From positions 1 to 5,073 of the forward strand of contig CAMOMF010000223.1 of the NCBI GenBank assembly GCA_946619625.1: DNA of 5,073 nt. Reading direction: 5' to 3'. The notes below the pieces were generated by a model, which was given only the letters and a program-made list of their open reading frames with translations, was not told the DNA's origin and ran no database searches. Of the stretch, positions 1 to 5,073 are shown piece after piece. The DNA comes from an uncultured Bacteroidales bacterium (GTDB lineage: Bacteria; Bacteroidota; Bacteroidia; Bacteroidales; Paludibacteraceae). How positions within the stretch are numbered: position 1 is the first letter of the stretch; every line of letters begins with the position of its first letter. Both the position numbers and the translations under genes were made by a program.

Positions 1-1869
1 AACAAGCGCAAACTGGACATTATCGTCGTGGGAACAGGTCTTGCCGGAGCGTCTGCCGCAGCATCACTGGCAGAGATGGGCTTCAACGTGCTGAACTTCT
101 GCATTCAGGACTCACCACGCCGTGCGCACTCTATCGCCGCACAGGGTGGTATCAACGCAGCCAAGAACTACCAGAACGACGGCGACTCGGTATATCGTCT
201 CTACTACGATACAATCAAGGGTGGTGACTATCGTGCCCGCGAAGCCAATGTATATCGTCTGGCTGAAGTCAGCAACAACATCATCGACCAATGCGTGGCA
301 CAAGGCGTTCCTTTCGCTCGCGAATATGGCGGACTGTTGGACAACCGCTCCTTCGGAGGTGCTCAGGTCAGCCGTACGTTCTACGCCAAAGGACAGACCG
401 GTCAACAGTTGCTGCTGGGCGCCTACTCTGCTCTCTCACGACAGATTGGCAAAGGAAAAGTGAAGATGTACACCCGCTACGAGATGCTCGACATCGTCAT
501 GATCAAAGACGAGAACGGTGAGCCTCGTGCACGCGGTATCATTACCCGCAACTTAGTGACGGGACGCATTGAGCGTTTCTTTGCACATGCCGTTGTAGTA
601 GGTTCAGGCGGTTACGGCAACACGTTCTTCCTCTCGACAAACGCAATGGCGTCGAACGGTTCGGCTGCCATGCAGATGTACCGCCACGGAGCCTATTTTG
701 CCAACCCGTGCTACGCGCAGATCCACCCGACTTGTATCCCCAAGCACGGAGATTTCCAATCCAAACTGACTCTTATGTCCGAGTCGCTCCGTAACGACGG
801 ACGTATTTGGGTACCGAAGAAACTGGAGGATGCCAAGCGTCTGCAGAAAGGTGAAATCAAAGGGCGCGACATCCCCGAAGAGGACCGCGACTACTACTTG
901 GAGCGCCGCTATCCCGCCCTCGGTAACCTCGTTCCGCGTGACGTAGCTTCACGTGCTGCCAAAGAGCGTTGCGACGCGGGTTATGGCGTGAACAACACCG
1001 GACTGGCTGTGTTCCTCGACTTCTCCGAGGCGATCCAGCGCCTGGGCAAAGACGTAGTGGCACAGAAATACGGCAACCTCTTCCAGATGTACGAGAAGAT
1101 TGTGGATGAGAACCCATACGAGAACCCGATGATGATCTTCCCCGCCATTCACTACACCATGGGCGGTATTTGGGTGGACTACGAACTGATGACCTCTGTC
1201 AAGGGCCTGTTCTGCATCGGCGAAGCAAACTTCTCCGATCACGGTGCCAACCGTCTGGGCGCATCGGCTCTGATGCAAGGACTTGCTGACGGTTACTTCG
1301 TTTTGCCATACACCATCCAAAACTACCTGAGCGACCAGATCGGCGTGCCGCGCATGTCCACCGACCTGCCCGAATTTGCCGAGGCGGAGAAAGCCGTAGA
1401 AAAGAAGATTGAGAAACTGATGTCCATCCAGGGCAAACGCTCTGTGGACAGCATCCACAAAGAGTTGGGCGTTGTCATGTGGGACTTCGTGGGAATGGGA
1501 CGTACTGCTGAGGGCCTGAAGACCGCCATCAAGAAGATTGACGCCATCAAGAAGGAGTTCTGGAGCAATGTCTATATTCCGGGTAAAGCCGACTCACTCA
1601 ACAACGAGTTGGAGAAAGCTCTGCGCCTTGCCGACTTCATCGAAATCGGACGACTCATGGCTGTGGATGCGCTGCATCGCGAAGAGTCCTGCGGTGGTCA
1701 CTTCCGCGAGGAATATCAGACGCCCGACGGCGAAGCACTCCGACAGGACGACAAGTTCAGTTATGTTGGCTGCTGGAAATACATGGGTGAGGACCAAGAG
1801 CCGCAACTCATCAAAGAGCCGCTGGACTACGAGTTCACCGAACGTAAGACCCGTAACTACAAGGCATAA
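1..1869 (+). CDS. frdA: Fumarate reductase/succinate dehydrogenase flavoprotein subunit (5' truncated by window edge)
   Basis: This is the catalytic FAD subunit of membrane-bound quinol:fumarate reductase (or succinate dehydrogenase). It interconverts fumarate and succinate on the cytoplasmic side of the inner membrane, the terminal step of anaerobic succinate formation in Bacteroidales. The frame is open from base 1 (NKRKLDIIVVGTGLAG), so the GTG at 28 is the internal Val of the Rossmann GxGxxG motif, not the start. Probably about 30 N-terminal residues are missing. In fragment numbering, His43 in RRAHSIAAQGG fits the covalent FAD histidine. HPT (His242), SESLRNDGR, VPRDVASRA (Arg313), HYTMGG (His384) and HGANRLGAS (Arg418) match the substrate-binding and proton-transfer motifs known from E. 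coli FrdA and SdhA. The C-terminal ESCGGHFREEYQTPDGEA block is also typical. frdB follows after 43 bp, and the cytochrome b gene is expected upstream. Sequence cannot decide the physiological direction (Frd or Sdh), but an anaerobic Bacteroidales host favours fumarate reduction. Confidence 0.97.
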   Translation, partial: NKRKLDIIVVGTGLAGASAAASLAEMGFNVLNFCIQDSPRRAHSIAAQGGINAAKNYQNDGDSVYRLYYDTIKGGDYRAREANVYRLAEVSNNIIDQCVAQGVPFAREYGGLLDNRSFGGAQVSRTFYAKGQTGQQLLLGAYSALSRQIGKGKVKMYTRYEMLDIVMIKDENGEPRARGIITRNLVTGRIERFFAHAVVVGSGGYGNTFFLSTNAMASNGSAAMQMYRHGAYFANPCYAQIHPTCIPKHGDFQSKLTLMSESLRNDGRIWVPKKLEDAKRLQKGEIKGRDIPEEDRDYYLERRYPALGNLVPRDVASRAAKERCDAGYGVNNTGLAVFLDFSEAIQRLGKDVVAQKYGNLFQMYEKIVDENPYENPMMIFPAIHYTMGGIWVDYELMTSVKGLFCIGEANFSDHGANRLGASALMQGLADGYFVLPYTIQNYLSDQIGVPRMSTDLPEFAEAEKAVEKKIEKLMSIQGKRSVDSIHKELGVVMWDFVGMGRTAEGLKTAIKKIDAIKKEFWSNVYIPGKADSLNNELEKALRLADFIEIGRLMAVDALHREESCGGHFREEYQTPDGEALRQDDKFSYVGCWKYMGEDQEPQLIKEPLDYEFTERKTRNYKA

Positions 1870-1912
1870 TAAGGGTGAATGTTGAAAGGTTAAAGTTAAA
1901 AGAATTGAGAAA

Positions 1913-2668
1913 ATGGATAAAAATATAAATATCAAAGTGCGCGTTTGGCGTCAAGCCGGACCCAAGGCACAAGGTCATTTCGAGACCTATGAGTTGCACG
2001 ACATTTTCCAGGGAGCCTCTTTCCTGGAGATGATAGATATCCTCAACGAGAAACTGATTGCAGAGCACAAGGACCCCATCGCCTTCGACCACGATTGTCG
2101 CGAAGGTATCTGCGGTATGTGCTCGCTGTATGTCAATGGTCACCCGCACGGACCCGACCAGGAAATCACCACCTGCCAGTTGCATATGCGCCGGTTCCAC
2201 GATGGCGAGACTATCACCATCGAACCTTGGCGCTCGCGCGCGTTCCCTGTTATCAAAGACTTGATGGTGGACCGCAGTGCCTACGACAAGATTATGCAGG
2301 CAGGCGGTTTCGTCAGTGTCAATACCGGCGGTGTGCCCGATGCCAACGCAATCCCCATCCCTAAGCCCAAAGCAGATGAGGCGATGGACGCAGCATCTTG
2401 TATCGGTTGCGGTGCATGCGCTGCCGCCTGCAAGAACGGCTCCGCCATGCTGTTCGTTGCCGCCAAGGTGAGTCAATTGGCACTGCTGCCGCAAGGTAAG
2501 ATCGAAGCCAAGCAACGCGCCAAGGCGATGGTTGCCAAAATGGACGAACTGGGCTTTGGTAACTGCACCAACACCGGTGCCTGCGCTGCCGAGTGCCCGA
2601 AGTCTGTCAGTCTGGCACATATCGCCCGCCTCAACCGCGAGTTCATCGGTGCCAAGTTCAGCGATTGA
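1913..2668 (+). CDS. frdB: Fumarate reductase/succinate dehydrogenase iron-sulfur subunit
   Basis: This 251-residue subunit carries electrons between the membrane quinol/cytochrome b subunit and the FAD of FrdA through three Fe-S clusters. An N-terminal plant-ferredoxin-type domain (about residues 6-115) has Cys62, Cys67 and Cys70 in CREGICGMC, plus Cys88, for the [2Fe-2S] cluster. A C-terminal helical domain has CIGCGACAAAC (Cys163, 166, 169, 173) and CTNTGACAAECPKS (Cys218, 224, 228). By homology, Cys163/166/169/228 bind [4Fe-4S] and Cys173/218/224 bind [3Fe-4S]. All 11 ligands are present, so the protein should be functional. Length and the GPDQEITTCQLHMR region fit the B-type (Wolinella/Bacteroides/Bacillus) enzymes with a single cytochrome b anchor. 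The ATG at 1913 follows an A-rich leader without a Shine-Dalgarno sequence, as usual in Bacteroidetes. It is co-transcribed with frdA, and a strong terminator follows the stop codon. Confidence 0.97.
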   Translation: MDKNINIKVRVWRQAGPKAQGHFETYELHDIFQGASFLEMIDILNEKLIAEHKDPIAFDHDCREGICGMCSLYVNGHPHGPDQEITTCQLHMRRFHDGETITIEPWRSRAFPVIKDLMVDRSAYDKIMQAGGFVSVNTGGVPDANAIPIPKPKADEAMDAASCIGCGACAAACKNGSAMLFVAAKVSQLALLPQGKIEAKQRAKAMVAKMDELGFGNCTNTGACAAECPKSVSLAHIARLNREFIGAKFSD

Positions 2669-2685
2669 TACAACATGTATATATC

Positions 2686-2722
2686 AAAACAGAGGCGAGT
2701 ACCACTCGTCTCTGTTTTTTTT
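2686..2722 (+). terminator. Rho-independent terminator of the frd operon
   Basis: A 15-bp stem pairs 2686-2700 with 2704-2718 around a 3-nt ACC loop. It has one G-T wobble (2695/2709) and is followed by an uninterrupted run of eight T (2715-2722). It begins 17 bp after the frdB stop, so it ends the frd transcript. Read on the minus strand, the same hairpin is followed by only TTTTG, so it may also act more weakly on transcripts arriving from the convergent operon. Confidence 0.92.
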
Positions 2723-2822
2723 GTGCGACAGAACCTATCCGCGCTTGCTTTACTTACTTTACATCCGCATAGGGTTACTTGTGTTGGTCATTCCGCACAG
2801 GCTTACATGTTGGTTATTCCTG

Positions 2823-2838
2823 CACAAGATTACTTGTG
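2823..2838. repeat. Hairpin at a repeat junction (copy 1)
   Basis: CACAAG-ATTA-CTTGTG is a perfect 6-bp inverted repeat with a 4-nt loop. It is formed by the end of repeat unit 2 and the start of unit 3. It can fold in RNA or single-stranded DNA from either strand. No T-tract follows, so it is not a canonical terminator. Confidence 0.6.
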
Positions 2839-2876
2839 TTGGTCATCCCGACAGGCTTGCACGTTGGTTATTCCTG

Positions 2877-2892
2877 CACAAGATTACTTGTG
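2877..2892. repeat. Hairpin at a repeat junction (copy 2)
   Basis: The same CACAAG-ATTA-CTTGTG inverted repeat recurs exactly 54 bp after copy 1, at the junction of units 4 and 5. Its exact conservation contrasts with substitutions elsewhere in the dimers. This could reflect recent duplication or selection on the stem. Confidence 0.6.
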
Positions 2893-2941
2893 TTTGTCAT
2901 TCCGCACAAGGTTACCTACGTTGGTAATTTCCCGCACAGGG

Positions 2942-3193
2942 TTACTTGCGCTTTCTGCGGAAAACAAAACGCTTTACAATCGGGTAAAGAATGGAGGCGA
3001 ACTCGAACTTGGGGAGCAACGCCTTGACGATGTTCTTCACGCGGAAAACTCCGTCCACCCACCGCTGTGCGCCACTCTGGATGTCAGACAGGTCGTTGAG
3101 GATCGTTTTCTCCTGCTTGTAAACTTGCTTCTGCAGGGTCACCTTTTCCGCATAGAGGGAGCGGAGGTCGGAAATCGAACTGTACTTATTCAT
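2942..3193 (-). CDS. Small basic helical protein, YqjK-like position, function unknown
   Basis: This 83-residue protein is the last gene of the minus-strand cluster. Residues about 7-40 are rich in charged and polar helix formers (DLRSLYAEKVTLQKQVYKQEKT) and may form an amphipathic helix or short coiled coil. Residues 50-75 are moderately hydrophobic, and the C-terminus is strongly basic (KRFVFRRKRK), which would suit contact with membrane phospholipids or nucleic acid. No signal peptide or clear transmembrane segment is visible. The ATG at 3193 overlaps the end of the upstream YqjE-like gene by 8 bp, a strong sign of translational coupling and a real gene. The TAA stop at 2944-2942 lies in the last partial copy of the tandem repeat. 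By position and size it resembles E. coli YqjK, but I do not see a sequence match that proves homology. Confidence 0.82.
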   Translation of the reverse strand: MNKYSSISDLRSLYAEKVTLQKQVYKQEKTILNDLSDIQSGAQRWVDGVFRVKNIVKALLPKFEFASILYPIVKRFVFRRKRK

Positions 3194-3578
3194 GTGCCAC
3201 GTCCTCCTTTCTAATCACCTCGGATTGCCCGGCATCGGTCTCTGTTTCTGCAAACAGAATCTTTGCGAGCGACTTGACGACAGGGTTGATAAACAGCCTT
3301 TCCCTAAGCAGATATGCCAGCAGTATCAGCAGTAAGAACACGGCTCCGAGGATGCAGCAACTAACGGTCAGCGGCACCACCTTGCTGAGCAGGAAAATCA
3401 GTGCCATGCCGAAGAAAGCCAGTGCACCGAAGACGAGCAGAACCACCACCAGTGCCAGAATAACCAACCCCAAGATGCGGGATAGTTTCTCCAGCAACTC
3501 CAATCGGAGCAAATCATAGCGGCTGTTCAGGTATTGCTTTGCGTCCTCCAGCAGTTTCTTGTACTCAGAATTGTCCAT
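3186..3578 (-). CDS. Two-TM membrane protein of the YqjE / phage_holin_3_6 (DUF1469) family
   Basis: This 130-residue inner-membrane protein has a charged N-terminal helix (residues 1-34, including SRYDLLRLELLEKLSRI). Two hydrophobic segments follow, at about 36-64 and 67-91, separated by a short SKVVP turn. A polar C-terminal tail (92-130) ends in acidic residues. This layout is that of the Pfam family containing E. coli YqjE and actinobacterial proteins named holin superfamily III. Despite the name, members are mostly chromosomal envelope proteins, and no lysis genes are present here. I chose ATG at 3578 over TTG at 3581. It overlaps the stop of the preceding YtxH gene in a TGATG arrangement, which favours coupled translation. 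The gene overlaps the downstream small basic protein gene by 8 bp. A role in envelope stress is inferred from relatives; the molecular function is unknown. Confidence 0.88.
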   Translation of the reverse strand: MDNSEYKKLLEDAKQYLNSRYDLLRLELLEKLSRILGLVILALVVVLLVFGALAFFGMALIFLLSKVVPLTVSCCILGAVFLLLILLAYLLRERLFINPVVKSLAKILFAETETDAGQSEVIRKEDVAHE

Positions 3579-3865
3579 CAAGCTTTTTTGTCTTCTTTCT
3601 TTGCTTCTTCTTTCTCGCCAAGCGCCTCGTCAACGGCATCCTCCAGTTCTTCCAATGAGCAGTAGTCGCGCACCCTGGAAATAACCTTACCGCAAAGGGC
3701 TTCCAACTCCTCTTTGTTAAGCTTGATACCTTTCTCGCGAACGATGTCCATAATCTGTTGGCGCAATTCTACACCACTCTTTGGAGCCAACAGCAAAGCC
3801 GCTGCCGCTCCCATCGCTGCGCCGCCGATAAATGCGGCGAGCACTTTTCCTGCACTACTTGCCAT
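3578..3865 (-). CDS. YtxH-domain protein, membrane-anchored, probable stress-associated
   Basis: This 95-residue protein has the YtxH hallmark: a Gly/Ala-rich N-terminal membrane segment (residues about 6-27, VLAAFIGGAAMGAAAALLLA) running straight into APKSGVELRQQI. A helical region follows (32-80), then a Lys/Glu-rich tail (EKEEAKKEDKKA). YtxH of Bacillus is a general stress protein, and the wider group is structurally similar to the E. coli ElaB/YqjD-type ribosome-associated membrane proteins. The biochemical activity is unknown. It lies 19 bp after ybeY, the widest gap in the cluster, and a possible extra promoter sits in that gap. Its TGA overlaps the ATG of the YqjE-like gene. The leader is A/T-rich without a Shine-Dalgarno sequence. 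Confidence 0.9.
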   Translation of the reverse strand: MASSAGKVLAAFIGGAAMGAAAALLLAPKSGVELRQQIMDIVREKGIKLNKEELEALCGKVISRVRDYCSLEELEDAVDEALGEKEEAKKEDKKA

Positions 3866-3872
3866 AATAGTT

Positions 3873-3902
3873 CAAATTTATTGTTTATACTAATTTGGAC
3901 AA
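3873..3902 (-). promoter_or_regulatory. Possible internal promoter for the ytxH gene and the two after it
   Basis: On the minus strand, TAAATTTG (3880-3873) matches the Bacteroides -7 consensus TAnnTTTG. It is preceded, with a 19-nt spacer, by TTG (3902-3900) as a -33 box. The -33 part lies in the end of ybeY. The ATG at 3865 is only 7 nt past the -7 box, so a transcript from here would be leaderless or nearly so. In A/T-rich DNA such a match can arise by chance. Confidence 0.35.
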
Positions 3903-4298
3903 TGCCAAATCTTCTTTCTGTGTCATAACGGCTTTCGACTCCGGCGTCTTGTCACCCTGACCGGTCAGGTGCAGGATACCATGAATCATTATACGCATCA
4001 ATTCTTCTGCAAAAATTGTGCCAACCTGTTCAGCATTGTGCCTAACCATGTCCAAAGAGATAAAAATATCGCCTGAAAGGACGGTTTTAGTGCTGTAATC
4101 GAACGTAATGACGTCGGTGTAGAAATCGTGCTGCAGAAACTGACGGTTGACTGCCAGTTCTTCATCATCGTTGCAGAACACGTACGTCACCTCTCCAACG
4201 CGGAAACCGTAGTCGGCTGCCACCGAGCGAATCCACTGCTGCACACGTCTGTTGTCAAAATCGGGCATTTCTACGCCGCGGGTCTCGAAATGTATCAT
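3885..4298 (-). CDS. ybeY: rRNA maturation endoribonuclease YbeY
   Basis: This 137-residue cytoplasmic metalloprotein belongs to the YbeY/UPF0054 family, which acts in 16S rRNA 3'-end maturation and ribosome quality control. The family core is clear: NDDEELAVNRQFL (43-55), YTDVITFDY (60-68), GDIFIS (76-81) and RIMIHGILHLTGQGD (102-116). His106 and His110 are the first two metal ligands. The third His of the usual HGxLHLxGYDH motif is replaced by Asp116, which can bind zinc as in HExxHxxGxxD proteases. The Arg that corresponds to E. coli R59 aligns with Leu55. Both changes look like Bacteroidetes variants rather than damage. The ATG at 4298 overlaps the TGA of the upstream DUF2461 gene (ATGA), and the start gives the normal family N-terminus. 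A 19-bp gap separates it from the ytxH gene. Confidence 0.95.
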   Translation of the reverse strand: MIHFETRGVEMPDFDNRRVQQWIRSVAADYGFRVGEVTYVFCNDDEELAVNRQFLQHDFYTDVITFDYSTKTVLSGDIFISLDMVRHNAEQVGTIFAEELMRIMIHGILHLTGQGDKTPESKAVMTQKEDLALSKLV

Positions 4299-4984
4299 AG
4301 GTTCTCTACTGTATAGTTCAGGAAATCATTCAATGGTTTTCCCGCCCGGCACATCTGCATCAAAGTGTCGATGAAATCGGGCTTTTGCACCAGTTTATCA
4401 GTCAGCGGACAACTGAAGGTGAAGGTCTTGAGTTTGAGCCAGTCGGCATGTTGCCACGCCGGGTCGAAGTCCGGATTTTTCTGTCGGAAGGAGGCAGGCA
4501 CGGTTTTCAGGGTGGAGTAGGTGTCGAAGTCCTGAAGGAACTTGCTGACCTCGGGGCGGGCAAAAATCTCTTCCAGTTCGTCTGCGTTGTCGTATATATC
4601 CTGTCTGAGTGCTTTCAGCAGTTCCGGCTCGGGACACCACACGCCTCCGGCAAACATACAAGCACCGGGCTGCAGGTGCAGGTAGTACCCTCCGTACAAC
4701 GATTTCTTTCCGCCCCGCTTGGCGATATATATACCCAACCAATTCTTGTAGGGCAATTTGTTGGGTGAAAAGCGGATGTCGCGATATATACGGTACAGGC
4801 AGTCCTTGGGTTGCAGCCCTGCCACTTCCGGTTCCAACTCTGTCAGTCGCTTGATCCACTCTTCGGTGAATGCCAACAGGTCGGTCTGCACCTCCAAATA
4901 CCACTCTTTATTTGCCGCAAACCACTCCCGATTGTTGTTTTTCGACAAATTATCGATAAAATTAAGCACATTTTTGGCGTTCAT
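4295..4984 (-). CDS. DUF2461 / TIGR02453 family protein, function unknown
   Basis: This 229-residue protein appears soluble, with no signal peptide or transmembrane segment. Family motifs occur in order: NNNREWF (17-22 region), RIYRDIRFSPNKLPYK (65-80), GGYYLHLQPG and FAGGVW (98-116), and HADWLKLK (179-186). The length matches the usual 210-230 residues. The family is widespread in bacteria and fungi and has no established biochemical activity. I chose ATG at 4984 (MNAKNVLNF) over TTG at 4999, because family members begin at this point and the extra five residues (NYAS region) look like leader sequence. It is the first gene of the minus-strand cluster and overlaps ybeY by 4 bp (ATGA), so the two are probably translated in a coupled way. 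I see no convincing TAnnTTTG box on the minus strand just upstream, so its own promoter may lie beyond the window or diverge from consensus. Confidence 0.9.
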   Translation of the reverse strand: MNAKNVLNFIDNLSKNNNREWFAANKEWYLEVQTDLLAFTEEWIKRLTELEPEVAGLQPKDCLYRIYRDIRFSPNKLPYKNWLGIYIAKRGGKKSLYGGYYLHLQPGACMFAGGVWCPEPELLKALRQDIYDNADELEEIFARPEVSKFLQDFDTYSTLKTVPASFRQKNPDFDPAWQHADWLKLKTFTFSCPLTDKLVQKPDFIDTLMQMCRAGKPLNDFLNYTVENL

Positions 4985-4986
4985 AC

Positions 4987-5017
4987 TTGCATAATTCAAT
5001 TTTTTGTTGTAACTTTG
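4987..5017 (+). promoter_or_regulatory. Bacteroidales-type promoter directed rightward out of the window
   Basis: TAACTTTG (5010-5017) is an exact match to the -7 consensus TAnnTTTG. TTG at 4987-4989 lies 20 nt upstream as a -33 element, and the spacer is A/T-rich. It points away from the DUF2461 gene and would start transcription at about 5024, so its gene must lie beyond 5073. Its -33 region abuts the DUF2461 start codon. Confidence 0.6.
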
Positions 5018-5073
5018 CAGCGGCTTTCGGAAAATACCCCTTCATCGGGTGACCCGCGACATTCGCCTTCACG
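5018..5073 (+). other. 5' leader of an off-window gene; small hairpin
   Basis: This is probably the untranslated leader downstream of the plus-strand promoter. It contains a 4-bp hairpin, CGGG-TGA-CCCG (5046-5056). No start codon with a sustained frame can be judged before the window ends. Two minus-strand frames are open across it, but they are short and without recognisable protein features. Confidence 0.3.

Larger units (their letters stand above)
2772..2950. repeat. Tandem array of a 27-30 bp repeat between convergent operons
   Basis: Consecutive units lie at 2772-2799 (28 bp), 2800-2826 (27), 2827-2853 (27), 2854-2880 (27), 2881-2908 (28), 2909-2938 (30) and a partial unit at 2939-2950. 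The core is GGTTACTTGTGTTGGTCATT followed by CCGCACA. A possible degraded copy precedes the array at about 2748-2771. Units 2 and 4 (GGCTT[AG]CA[TC]GTTGGTTATTCC, then TGCACA) and units 3 and 5 (AGATTACTTGTGTT) alternate, so 2800-2853 and 2854-2907 are near-identical dimers of about 54 bp, suggesting dimer duplication. The units are contiguous with no spacers, so this is not CRISPR. Forward frames stay open through the array, but the translation (repeats of LVLVIP and TCWLF type) resembles no known protein. The function is unknown. Confidence 0.9.

Noticed and set aside
28..30. GTG as the start of frdA
   Set aside because: The frame is open to base 1 and the upstream residues NKRKLDIIV complete the first Rossmann strand. 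The GTG codes for the Val before GTGLAG.
1835..2620. Antisense open frame of 261 codons opposite frdB
   Set aside because: It is a shadow of frdB, which has all 11 Fe-S cysteines. The antisense translation has no recognisable domain or plausible context. The same applies to the antisense frame at 949-1458 within frdA.
2772..2950. CRISPR array
   Set aside because: The units are contiguous without unique spacers and diverge from one another, and no cas gene is nearby.
2675..3214. Plus-strand open frame of 179 codons over the repeat array and the small minus-strand gene (also 2532-2927 and 2779-3027)
   Set aside because: They are open mainly because the repeats lack forward stops and because of shadowing by the minus-strand genes. 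The translation is low-complexity repeat text, and it begins inside or at the frd terminator.
3186..3578. Prophage lysis holin
   Set aside because: The family name suggests a holin, but there is no endolysin or other phage gene. The neighbours are chromosomal housekeeping and YtxH genes, and the size and topology match YqjE-type proteins.
4734..4766. Inverted repeat ACCCAAC...GTTGGGT and several TATATA runs inside the DUF2461 gene
   Set aside because: They lie within conserved coding sequence (Ile-Tyr codons and the SPNKLPYKNWLG region) and have no associated structure, so they are most simply explained by coding content.
4985..4999. TTG at 4999 as the start of the DUF2461 protein
   Set aside because: A rare start codon would add five non-conserved residues. 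ATG at 4984 gives the typical family N-terminus.

Overview
The window looks like a chromosomal segment from a Bacteroidales bacterium (Prevotella/Bacteroides-like). The evidence is a FrdA and FrdB of the B-type fumarate reductase typical of that group, start codons without Shine-Dalgarno sequences but with A-rich leaders, TAnnTTTG-type -7 promoter boxes, and a YbeY with the Bacteroidetes-like HxxxHxxxxxD site. No phage, transposon, CRISPR, tRNA or rRNA gene was seen.

Left half, plus strand (1-2722): the 3' 622 codons of frdA, whose 5' end lies outside the window, then frdB after a 43-bp gap. Together they encode the two soluble catalytic subunits of membrane-bound quinol:fumarate reductase/succinate dehydrogenase. 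The cytochrome b subunit (frdC) would be expected just upstream. A 15-bp hairpin with an eight-T tract closes the operon directly after frdB.

Middle (2723-2941): no credible gene. It holds a tandem array of about six and a half copies of a 27-30 bp unit. Two units form a higher-order dimer, and perfect 6-bp hairpins sit at two repeat junctions. The last partial unit contains the stop codon of the gene arriving from the other strand.

Right half, minus strand (4984 down to 2942): a compact five-gene cluster read right to left. It contains a DUF2461/TIGR02453 family protein, the rRNA maturation endonuclease YbeY, a YtxH-domain membrane-anchored protein, a two-TM YqjE/phage_holin_3_6-family protein, and a small lysine/arginine-rich helical protein. 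Junctions are an ATGA overlap, a 19-bp gap, a TGATG overlap and an 8-bp overlap, so it is probably one transcript with translational coupling. The last three genes resemble the E. coli yqjD-yqjE-yqjK stress-associated envelope module in order, size and topology. Three computed starts were corrected: frdA is open at the left edge and its GTG at 28 is internal; the DUF2461 protein starts at ATG 4984, not TTG 4999; the YqjE-like protein starts at ATG 3578, not TTG 3581.

Right edge (4985-5073): a divergent intergenic region with a good Bacteroidales-type promoter on the plus strand, pointing at a gene outside the window. The window is mostly ordinary housekeeping DNA. The least explained parts are the repeat array and the three-gene envelope module.
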